A DNA stretch of 64,000 nucleotides from Candidatus Pristimantibacillus lignocellulolyticus (GTDB lineage Bacteria; Bacillota; Bacilli; Paenibacillales; Paenibacillaceae): the NCBI GenBank assembly GCA_023639215.1, contig CP097899.1, forward strand, positions 1,789,501 to 1,853,500, in the 5' to 3' direction. Each line of letters starts with the position of its first letter. Position 1 is the stretch's first letter. The translations under genes and the position numbers were made by a program. The notes below the pieces were generated by a model. It was not told the DNA's origin, ran no database searches, and was given only the letters and a program-made list of their open reading frames with translations. Positions 7,788-16,035 of the stretch are shown here, piece by piece.

Positions 7788-8890
7788 TTTCAGGTTATTA
7801 TGGCTTTAACAATAGTGGGGACGAAGCAGTGCTTCGTTCCATTCTCCTTGCCCTGCAAGAGCAAGGAGAGCGTGCGAACGTAACAATTGTGCCTATCGTA
7901 TTAAGTAATGATCCTGCTTCGACAACTGCAATGTATGGTGTAGAGTCTATGCCTCGAATGCATCCTGCTTCTATATGGAAAGCAATAAAGTCAGCAGATG
8001 CATTGATAAGTGGAGGAGGAAGTTTGTTACAAGATGCAACGGGTAAGAAGACCATTCCGTACTATACTGGAGTTATTAAACTTGCTCAATGGTTAGGTAA
8101 ACCAACCTTTATCTATGCTCAAGGACTTGGACCAGTCAATTCTCGAGTTATGTTTCCTTTCATTTCTTCAGCGATGAAGAAAAGTAGCTATATTTCAGTA
8201 AGGGATGAACAATCTGCACGGTTATTACGTAATATTGGCGTTGTAAAACAATCGATAGAGGTAGTACCCGATCCAGTAATGGGTATGCCACTTCCTGATC
8301 AACAGACAAATTGGAAAGTAATAGAGCAGGACAAGCCTGTTATTGGTGTATCGGTTCGTTTCTGGCCCAGCGATAACAAAAAACTGGATTATATTGTAGC
8401 AGCGTTACTCAAATTAATTAATGAGCGTGATGTTCATATTCGCTTCTTGCCATTCCATACGCCTGATGATGTGGAAGCATCTCATTATGTCCATGATCTC
8501 ATCGTACCTCATCTAAATGATTCAAGTACGGTAGAAATTGCTAATGTCGAGGATGACCCGCAACAGATGTTATTAGCAGTTTCGCAGTGTGATGTCTTAT
8601 TCGGTATGCGACTTCATGCGTTAATCTATGCGGCTAATCAACGTATACCATTGCTTGGTTTAAGCTATGATCCTAAAATCGATCAATTTCTTGAACGAAT
8701 CGGTTCTGAAGCAATTGGATCAACAGAGCATTTGAATGCTGATCAATTTACAGCGCAAGTTATACAATTATTAGATGGTAAAGAGAAGTGGAAAACGGAA
8801 AAAGAACCTTATATTTCACAACTTATTGAACAATCTCAGAAACCAGCGCAACAATTGATCCAATTTTTGCGTCAAAATATATCGAGGTGA
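7748..8890 (+). CDS. csaB: Polysaccharide pyruvyl transferase CsaB
   Basis: Transfers pyruvate from phosphoenolpyruvate to a hexosamine of the secondary cell wall polymer, making the ligand for SLH domains. The 380-residue product has the family's N-terminal GYYGFNNSGDEAVL (16-29), SGGGSLLQD (88-96) and the C-terminal GMRLHALIYA (about 285-295), which carries the conserved Arg and His of pyruvyl transferases. GGAAGGAGT precedes ATG 7748 by about nine bases, within the end of the upstream gene. SLH proteins begin 2.4 kb downstream, so modifier and ligand-binding proteins are neighbours. Confidence 0.92.
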   Translation: MGMASNSTTFRIVISGYYGFNNSGDEAVLRSILLALQEQGERANVTIVPIVLSNDPASTTAMYGVESMPRMHPASIWKAIKSADALISGGGSLLQDATGKKTIPYYTGVIKLAQWLGKPTFIYAQGLGPVNSRVMFPFISSAMKKSSYISVRDEQSARLLRNIGVVKQSIEVVPDPVMGMPLPDQQTNWKVIEQDKPVIGVSVRFWPSDNKKLDYIVAALLKLINERDVHIRFLPFHTPDDVEASHYVHDLIVPHLNDSSTVEIANVEDDPQQMLLAVSQCDVLFGMRLHALIYAANQRIPLLGLSYDPKIDQFLERIGSEAIGSTEHLNADQFTAQVIQLLDGKEKWKTEKEPYISQLIEQSQKPAQQLIQFLRQNISR

Positions 8891-8898
8891 TGATCCTC

Positions 8899-9645
8899 AT
8901 GACGAAACCTGTACCGAAAATTAAAATCTTTGGTATTCCGTTTTCCAAAATGAGCATGCAAGAAACAGTTGAACATTTAACTGACAGTATTGAATCTAAT
9001 ATTCAAACCCATGTCATAACAGCTAATCCAATTATGGTAATGACAGCACTAGAAAAACCTCAGTACAAAGAAATGATGTTTAAATCTGATCTTATTGTAC
9101 CTGATGGCGCTGGTATCATATGGGCAGCAAAGCAAGGCGGTAGTCCAATTACGGAACGAGTTACAGGAATTGAACTTATTCATGAACTGATGGCTAAAGG
9201 TGAGAAGCATCATTGGAAAGTGTATTTATTAGGTACAAGTCAAGAAATTATTGAATCTGCTGCAAACACGCTTCAATTGCAATATCCACAAGTGAGAGTA
9301 GTTGGTTATCGTAATGGTTTCTTTACTGCTGAACAGGATGCTGAAGTTATCGCTGAAATTACAGAATTACAACCACATTTACTATTTGTAGCTAGAGGTG
9401 CTGAGACACAAGAGCCTTGGATTGTGAAGCATAGGAAACAATTGGGCGTTCCCCTTATTATGGGTGTTGGCGGAAGTTTTGATGTTATTTCAGGTAAATT
9501 AAAACGTGCACCTCAATGGATGCAAAAATCGAAACTTGAATGGTTATTCCGATTAGTACAAGAGCCGAAACGTTTACCAAGAATGATGGTTATTCCTAAA
9601 TTCATGATTAAAGTGATGCGAAACCGCGATAACATTACAAAATAG
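8899..9645 (+). CDS. tagA: WecG/TagA/CpsF-family glycosyltransferase (N-acetylmannosaminyl transferase type)
   Basis: GT26-family enzyme expected to add the second sugar, usually ManNAc, to undecaprenyl-diphospho-GlcNAc on the inner face of the membrane. The 248-residue product has the family's ITANP motif (40-44), the catalytic Asp in VPDGAGIIWA (67-76), an RVTGIEL segment, and the C-terminal basic helix region rich in PKRLPRM typical of membrane-attached TagA. GAGGTGAT lies seven bases before ATG 8899; in-frame GTG 8887 and ATG 8890 fall inside that site. It follows csaB with the ends almost touching. Confidence 0.9.
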   Translation: MTKPVPKIKIFGIPFSKMSMQETVEHLTDSIESNIQTHVITANPIMVMTALEKPQYKEMMFKSDLIVPDGAGIIWAAKQGGSPITERVTGIELIHELMAKGEKHHWKVYLLGTSQEIIESAANTLQLQYPQVRVVGYRNGFFTAEQDAEVIAEITELQPHLLFVARGAETQEPWIVKHRKQLGVPLIMGVGGSFDVISGKLKRAPQWMQKSKLEWLFRLVQEPKRLPRMMVIPKFMIKVMRNRDNITK

Positions 9646-9858
9646 GTAGGAAACGTTTGTTTTTTAATCAAATTTATGTAAATTTGCACGAAATCGATAG
9701 TAGTAATTTACCTTAGTGGGGAGTATAATTCTGTTTGGTGCCTGATATATAAAGAACTGGCATTAAGACCTTGGATAAGTTGATGGCTACTTGTGAATGA
9801 TAAGCACATCGCGATCATCTATTTCCGCTTGTACGTACAGAGGGGGAGAATTATTATT

Positions 9859-11004
9859 ATGCCAATTGGAGCAGTGTATGCGGTTGGTTTCGTAATTGCA
9901 CTTGTAATAGCCTTGGTATTAACACCGTTGGTTAAAAAGTTCGCATTTATGGTCGGAGCAATTGATAAACCGAATCATCGTAAAGTTCATACGAGAATTA
10001 TGCCACGAATGGGTGGTCTTGCTATTTATCTTGCGTTTGTCGGAGCATTTTTCTGTGTATTCGCACTTATTCCTGAAGGTACATGGCTACCGAAGGATTC
10101 TAATCTTGTGAAAGCGATGCTTGTTGGAGGCACGATTATTATCGTAACGGGTGCACTTGATGATCGTTTTGAACTATCCGCAAAACTTAAACTTGTATTT
10201 CAGATTATTGCAGCATGTGTTGTTGTATTTGGATTTGATATTCATATTAGCTTTGTTAGCTTGCCGTTCGGTGAGAACATGCAGCATCTGAAGGAATGGA
10301 TCGGTATTCCGGTAACAATTCTTTGGATCGTAGGTGTAACCAACGCCATTAATCTTATTGATGGACTTGATGGTCTCGCAGCTGGTGTTTCTGGCATTGC
10401 AATTAGTACTATTCTTATTATGGCAATTATTATGGGCTTCCAGCCTGTTATTCTAATGAGTACATTGTTACTCGGTGGTATTATAGGATTTATGAAATAT
10501 AATTTTCATCCCGCCAAAATCTTTATGGGCGACTCAGGGTCATTGTTTTTAGGCTACTGCTTAGCATTGTTATCTTTGATTTCCTTTAAACAAATTACGC
10601 TTGTATCTTTTGTTATTCCTTTACTTATTATCGGTGTACCACTATCTGACACATTTTTCGCCATTATTCGTCGATTAGTGAACAAGAAGCCGATCTTTGC
10701 ACCTGATAAAGGACATCTACATCATCGTTTGCAAGACCTTGGTTTTAGCCATCGTAAAACGGTGTTGATGATATGGGGAATAGCAGCAATCTTTGGCGGT
10801 ATGGCAATTATTCAATCCGCTGTTATCAAATTCAACGGTGCGAACTGGATAACATTCGCTGTCGTATGTTTAGTTATATTCTTCTTGCAAATTGGCGCCG
10901 AAGTTATCGGCATTGTCGATAAATCAAGAAGACCAGTCATTAACCTACTAACGAAGCTAGGGCTCAAGATCGGCAAAGTTAATGCTGAATCGCGGAGTAA
11001 ATAA
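9859..11004 (+). CDS. tagO: Undecaprenyl-phosphate GlcNAc-1-phosphate transferase (TagO/WecA, MraY family)
   Basis: Integral membrane enzyme that starts wall polymer synthesis by moving GlcNAc-1-P from UDP-GlcNAc to undecaprenyl phosphate. The 381-residue product has about ten hydrophobic segments and the family motifs: DDRFELSAKLK near 107-117, NAINLIDGLDGLAAG near 163-177, MGDSGSLFLGY near 223-233 and the HLHHRL cytoplasmic loop. AGGGGGAG at 9841-9848 fixes ATG 9859. It is separated from tagA by 213 bases, so it may have its own promoter. With tagA and csaB it gives the first, second and pyruvylation steps. Confidence 0.93.
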   Translation: MPIGAVYAVGFVIALVIALVLTPLVKKFAFMVGAIDKPNHRKVHTRIMPRMGGLAIYLAFVGAFFCVFALIPEGTWLPKDSNLVKAMLVGGTIIIVTGALDDRFELSAKLKLVFQIIAACVVVFGFDIHISFVSLPFGENMQHLKEWIGIPVTILWIVGVTNAINLIDGLDGLAAGVSGIAISTILIMAIIMGFQPVILMSTLLLGGIIGFMKYNFHPAKIFMGDSGSLFLGYCLALLSLISFKQITLVSFVIPLLIIGVPLSDTFFAIIRRLVNKKPIFAPDKGHLHHRLQDLGFSHRKTVLMIWGIAAIFGGMAIIQSAVIKFNGANWITFAVVCLVIFFLQIGAEVIGIVDKSRRPVINLLTKLGLKIGKVNAESRSK

Positions 11005-11021
11005 TGTAACCCACATCATAT

Positions 11022-11066
11022 AAATGAAAAAACTACTAAACATTTTATGTTTAGTAGTTTTTTCAT
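11022..11066. terminator. Bidirectional intrinsic terminator after tagO
   Basis: Arms AATGAAAAAACTACTAAACAT and its exact complement enclose a two-base loop. A and T runs at the outer ends allow it to work on both strands. Confidence 0.85.
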
Positions 11067-11275
11067 TTTAAAATCACTTAAAAAGAGCATCTCTCTGACC
11101 GATATAAACTGTATGGAACTTTTTTGGACAATTTGCGTCTATAGTAATATTGGACATGTAAATTATGGGAAGGAGTATTAAATTTTGTAGTCTACTCTCA
11201 CATGTGATCTGCATTAAGCTGCAATTCATGTAGGAGATAAATAATAAATAAGGTTGTCAGAGAGGAGTTATTCAC

Positions 11276-14200
11276 TTGAAAAAGTTTTTATCCATTGTTT
11301 TAACATTGGCATTATTCGTATCTTTACTTCCAATGTACGGAACAACGAATCAAGCCGAAGCGGCAGGTAGTTACTTCTTGTTCCCGAACGAGAAGGATAC
11401 AAAAGCTTCAGCAAGAATCGTATCAAACAAAATTATTAGTTTAACAGGTACAATTAATGGGGTTGTAGGTTCCTCAATTAGTTACAAAGTACAACAAGTA
11501 ACGGCAAATAGCGATACACCGTTAAATAGCACACAAGATATTTCAACAGGTATTACAACGACAGGTGATAATAGAATGACCGTGTCAGCTCTTGAGCTGT
11601 TTGCTGGTATGAATAAAATTACATTCAAAGGTGTTGCGGGTACTTCTACGGTAGAAGAAAGTATCTATATCGAATTCCGTGATAGTCCAATGTTGACTGA
11701 CTTGAACATTCTATTCGAAAATCGTTCATATGCAGTAGAAGAAAGTGGCGTTACTATGCTATATTCTAATGCTGCTGTTCCAACGGATACAGGAATTATT
11801 ACGTTAGAAGGTTACGCTCCGAATGCGAGTAAAGTAACGGTTGAAATCAATAACTACACGTATGACTTTAACGTATCTACATCTACTTCTAATTATCGTT
11901 TCTCTACGTCTCAGCTTTCTATTAAGAAAGGTATGAATACGATCAAGTTCAAAGTAACGAACGGTGGTCAAGTTGTAGAGACAACAAGACAAGTGGCGCT
12001 TTATAATGGTGAAGTTACTCATTATGATGAGAAGCTTACTAGTGATAATAAAGCATATAATGTGACTTATGGTGGAGAGTATTCTATCGATGGCACTAAA
12101 GGTTTGACATTAACAGGTAAGGCTATAATTCCAACGCCAATATATGATCTAACAACTAGTACTACTACACCCATAGATCTAACAAGTCCAACAGCAGCGA
12201 CTGCTATAACAAATGCTTTTAAGAATAATATTAAAATATCAATTGCAGGTGAAACGGTTAATCCTACGGTAACTATTAATGGCCAAGATCCTACAGCGAT
12301 AACTAGTACGACCAAATATGTAACAGTAAGTTACTCATTTAATCTAGCTCAAATAGCACAAAAGTATAACTCACCAATTACGTATACGATTCAAGCTCCA
12401 AATACTACACAATATGATGTATCTGATGAGCGTAGAATTATTCTTCGTGATAGCACTAAATCATACATCGCAGATATTAATTACCTATCAGGATTTGATT
12501 CTACAATGACGTCTGCTGTACCTAATAGTACGACAACTTCGAAAGCGAACAATGTTAATCAGTTGAAATCACTTCAAGGAACTGATATTGGAGCGTCAGG
12601 AGTAGATGTATACTCCATCCCGATGGCAGTAGAATTGCTCGTTGCTAATGCAAGTAATGTTTTAGGGTCTCTTTCTCAAAACTTGACTGATGCAATCAAA
12701 TTAAAAATTAACGGTTCTACGTACGGTTACAAAGTCATTGTAGATAGTAACGGATATCCAGTTAAAGAAGTAGTAACACAAACTGTGAATGGAGTAAGCA
12801 CAGAGTATCTTCGTGTATTCTTACAACTAGATAAATTAGCGAAAACTGGGACGAATAATGCAGAATTCTCGCTAGTTATTGGACAAAATACCGATACAAA
12901 GTCTGCTATTTTCAAGCTTCAATATGGTCCATATGTGAAGTATGAAAATGTTGTAGATGGTATGTCTATTAATTATGATTCATACAAAGATACGAATACC
13001 GTGCTTATTGAAAAATTAGGTGGTCTTGCCGGTCGCATTATGAATATTGCTAATAATTCAGATATTCGTTATGAGGCACAAACAAGCCCAGCTGCACCAG
13101 TTTCAGTATTTATGTATTTGAATAATGTTCAAGTGGCGATTAATTCTTATGATAAAACGAACGCAAAAAATTCACCTTTGTTTAGACCGGATGGTATCAC
13201 AATTGATAGTACTGGTAAAATTACTGGTGTAGATCGTGATAAAGCTAGTGAACTAGCTGCAATTATGAATAAAGCTGGTGAAAACACGTTGAAATTCGTG
13301 TTTATTACCGATACGTACAATTATGAAAGCACAATTAAATTCAACATCGTTCCAACGAACTTACCAACTATACCTGCTGTTGATACAGATGGCGTATATC
13401 CATATACAGTAGGTAAATGGCCACCAACATCTAACGATGCAAACTTTAATAACTCGGGTGGCATATTTACAACGAAACAAGCTGACTTTAACGTTTATGG
13501 TACATTTGATTTCATCGATCTAGGAACTGATGATACGCAGATTAATGCTACATTAGGAACACCAGGAACACCAGGCAAGATTACACCAACAGACTATAAA
13601 GTCACGATTTCCAATCCTGATTGGAAAACAGATGTGAAATGGGATCTAAGTAAACAGTTTAAGGAGACTGACGGCAGGCGTAACATACAGAAGCTTAGTA
13701 CTGGCGCAGATAAGATTCATAACAGTACTGCATCAGATGCATCTACACCTGACGCCAACATTACGTTCTATTATGATAAAGAGAATCAAAACTTCTTCTT
13801 TGATATTTCTAATCAATCTATGCCTGAAGATGGCAGTCCGCTTGTTTATGTAATTTCAGTATTCAATGCAGGAGACGGTGGTCCACGTGCTACGTATCGT
13901 TTAGAAGTTAACCCAATTTCTATTCCTTACAGCATTAAATCACCAGTAGTAGAGGAACGAATTACGAACCAAAACTTCGTAGAATTAATTATTAGTGCAC
14001 CTGGAGCAGAATCTCTTACTGTTGGTAAAACTGCAGCTGAGAAAGTAGCTTATCTTGATTACTCTAACGGACAAACAACAACAGTGAATGCTTTCCGTAC
14101 GGTAGTTAGTGATTTGAAAGCAAATAAAGATACGAAGATCTCGTTCACAATAACGAGGGGTGATACAAAAATTACAGATAGTATTACCGTGAAATATGTA

Positions 14201-15514
14201 CCAACCAATATACCTGGTGCGAAATATTTAGAAACAATGAAGAAATCGCATAAAGTATTTAATAACTCATTAACGCTTACGTTCCAAAATAATACTAACT
14301 TAATTCGTCCGAAATATAATGAGTCATCAAACTCAGCAACTCAAGTATATAATGGTCATGAAATTCTATTTGCCATCGCTAACCCTGATGACGGAATAGT
14401 TGATCGTCATATGTTTGAAAGCCAACCGCCAGATTATTCAGCGGATAGTCAAGCAACAGGGTATTTACACATTAAGAATCGTTTTGATAACCAAGCAAGT
14501 CGTTTCATAAAAGCAAGTCCATTGTATTGGATTGATGCTGGGTTAGCTGATAACCCTGATGTGTCATCACCACAATACGATCCAATTACAACGGGACTGG
14601 ATCCTTATCCGTTCCCTAATATTGCAGGTAAGTATACAGAAAACTTTGCAAATCGTTACTATCAATTTGGCCGCGAACTTGCGCCAAGTGCACCAGGCTC
14701 ATTGACGCTAACTTATGATAATAGTATCGTGTCTAGCGCGGGTACAACAGTAACGGTGTTCCGCTTTGATCCGTATAACAGCACATGGGAAAATATTGGT
14801 GGTGTAGTGGATACGAAAAAAGGTACCATTACAGTTCCATTTACGAAATTCGGTTATTACGTAGCGGTTAAACTAACTCGTAGTTATAACGATATTACAG
14901 ATCATAGCTATGCTCGTGAAGCGATGGAAGCTATCTATTCGAAGGGTATTATGAATGCAGTTGAGCCAGTCAATCAATTTGGTGGTGATCGTTACGTAAC
15001 TCGTGGTGAGTTCACACGTATGATCGTAAGAGCGCTAGACTTGCCTCTCAACTACTCGGGTAGTCTACACTTCACGTATTATCCTGAGACGATTACAAAT
15101 GCGAGCAATGCAAACGCAATTTATGATTATCGTTATATTGAAACGGCAGCAAGAGCAGGTATTGTTAATGGTACGCGACCAGGCTTCTTCGATGAGGATG
15201 TTCAAATATCTAGACAAGATGCGGCAGTTATTCTTGCAAGAGCGCTAGAGCTGAAGTTGGAAACTAACTCCACTAAAGCGAAAACTCAGTTGGATAAAGC
15301 ATTCAAGGATGGCGGAAACTTTGACTTCTATTCAATTCCAGCCGTACTAGCTATTCAGAAGAAAGGTTTCATTGTTGGTAAGCCAATTAATACAGCGGAT
15401 CCGAAAGAAGGATATATGTTCGATCCAAAAGCTAGAATGCTTCGTAGTGATGCAGCAATTATTATGGCTCGCGTTATGGCAGATATGAAGAAGCTACCAA
15501 CCATCTATAATTAA
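11276..15514 (+). CDS. Very large S-layer homology (SLH) domain surface protein
   Basis: Product of 1412 residues, exported by a signal peptide (about 1-30, ending near QAEAAG) and held on the wall by three C-terminal SLH domains (about 1205-1405). The SLH repeats are visible as YNDITDHSYAREAMEAIYSKG, YIETAARAGIVNGTRPG and YSIPAVLAIQKKGFIVGKP, each followed by a TRGEF-, SRQDA- or LRSDA-type strand. The long middle is made of weakly similar beta-rich segments with no enzyme signature. The start is TTG 11276, seven bases after AGAGGAGTT. It directly follows the tagO terminator, before the main S-layer gene. It is probably a structural or adhesive surface protein; the ligand is unknown. Confidence 0.85.
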   Translation: MKKFLSIVLTLALFVSLLPMYGTTNQAEAAGSYFLFPNEKDTKASARIVSNKIISLTGTINGVVGSSISYKVQQVTANSDTPLNSTQDISTGITTTGDNRMTVSALELFAGMNKITFKGVAGTSTVEESIYIEFRDSPMLTDLNILFENRSYAVEESGVTMLYSNAAVPTDTGIITLEGYAPNASKVTVEINNYTYDFNVSTSTSNYRFSTSQLSIKKGMNTIKFKVTNGGQVVETTRQVALYNGEVTHYDEKLTSDNKAYNVTYGGEYSIDGTKGLTLTGKAIIPTPIYDLTTSTTTPIDLTSPTAATAITNAFKNNIKISIAGETVNPTVTINGQDPTAITSTTKYVTVSYSFNLAQIAQKYNSPITYTIQAPNTTQYDVSDERRIILRDSTKSYIADINYLSGFDSTMTSAVPNSTTTSKANNVNQLKSLQGTDIGASGVDVYSIPMAVELLVANASNVLGSLSQNLTDAIKLKINGSTYGYKVIVDSNGYPVKEVVTQTVNGVSTEYLRVFLQLDKLAKTGTNNAEFSLVIGQNTDTKSAIFKLQYGPYVKYENVVDGMSINYDSYKDTNTVLIEKLGGLAGRIMNIANNSDIRYEAQTSPAAPVSVFMYLNNVQVAINSYDKTNAKNSPLFRPDGITIDSTGKITGVDRDKASELAAIMNKAGENTLKFVFITDTYNYESTIKFNIVPTNLPTIPAVDTDGVYPYTVGKWPPTSNDANFNNSGGIFTTKQADFNVYGTFDFIDLGTDDTQINATLGTPGTPGKITPTDYKVTISNPDWKTDVKWDLSKQFKETDGRRNIQKLSTGADKIHNSTASDASTPDANITFYYDKENQNFFFDISNQSMPEDGSPLVYVISVFNAGDGGPRATYRLEVNPISIPYSIKSPVVEERITNQNFVELIISAPGAESLTVGKTAAEKVAYLDYSNGQTTTVNAFRTVVSDLKANKDTKISFTITRGDTKITDSITVKYVPTNIPGAKYLETMKKSHKVFNNSLTLTFQNNTNLIRPKYNESSNSATQVYNGHEILFAIANPDDGIVDRHMFESQPPDYSADSQATGYLHIKNRFDNQASRFIKASPLYWIDAGLADNPDVSSPQYDPITTGLDPYPFPNIAGKYTENFANRYYQFGRELAPSAPGSLTLTYDNSIVSSAGTTVTVFRFDPYNSTWENIGGVVDTKKGTITVPFTKFGYYVAVKLTRSYNDITDHSYAREAMEAIYSKGIMNAVEPVNQFGGDRYVTRGEFTRMIVRALDLPLNYSGSLHFTYYPETITNASNANAIYDYRYIETAARAGIVNGTRPGFFDEDVQISRQDAAVILARALELKLETNSTKAKTQLDKAFKDGGNFDFYSIPAVLAIQKKGFIVGKPINTADPKEGYMFDPKARMLRSDAAIIMARVMADMKKLPTIYN

Positions 15515-15523
15515 AACTAACCT

Positions 15524-15560
15524 AAACGGTACGGATGATTGAACATGATCCGTACCGTTT
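15524..15560 (+). terminator. Intrinsic terminator after the 1412-residue SLH gene
   Basis: A perfect 13-base-pair stem AAACGGTACGGAT / ATCCGTACCGTTT with an 11-base loop, followed by TTTATTATT-like sequence. The T-run is interrupted, so efficiency is uncertain. Confidence 0.7.
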
Positions 15561-15951
15561 ATTATTGCAAATGGTAAAACTTTGGTATCGACTTCAAATC
15601 TAGTACAAGCTATACTAGTAAATAGAATATTGGAATAATAATTTCCATATTTTGATTCCCATCAGTTATTGAAAAAATATATATATTGCGCAACTTTTTA
15701 TAAGTTGATACGTCTATATATATGTAAAGATGAGATGGGAAGATGAAGTTGAGCCATTTCGGAAATATTTGGAATGAAATTCGAAGTTCCTCTTTACGGT
15801 ACGGGTACAACAATGTATAATGTTATAGTGATACATATAATCTACTAGTACTCTCTCATTCGTTTACAAGTTTCTACAACATGTTACTTATTAAGTCGTG
15901 TTAGTAGACATTATTTTATAATTACGTGCTCTACTCTAGGAAGGGGGTGAA
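15561..15951 (+). other. Non-coding S-layer gene promoter and leader region
   Basis: No protein gene was found in this AT-rich stretch. It holds the probable promoter at 15793-15821 and a leader of at least 110 bases ending in AAGGGGGTGA (15941-15950). Long untranslated leaders are usual for S-layer genes and stabilise the messenger. Confidence 0.55.
15793..15821 (+). promoter_or_regulatory. Probable sigma-A promoter of the S-layer gene
   Basis: TTTACG at 15793-15798, a 17-base spacer and TATAAT at 15816-15821. The -10 is perfect and the -35 matches 4 of 6. Confidence 0.5.
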
Positions 15952-16035
15952 TTGGCTATGAGTAAAACGAGCCATTTATTATCAAAACAAAACTCTCAAC
16001 AACCGAAGCAATTTAGAGGAGGAGAAAAAAAGGTT

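Noticed and set aside
15952..16035. Start of the S-layer protein at TTG 15952 or ATG 15958 as the main form
   Set aside because: It would put a polar 26-residue stretch before a perfect signal peptide, and a strong ribosome site lies directly before ATG 16036. Kept only as a finding.
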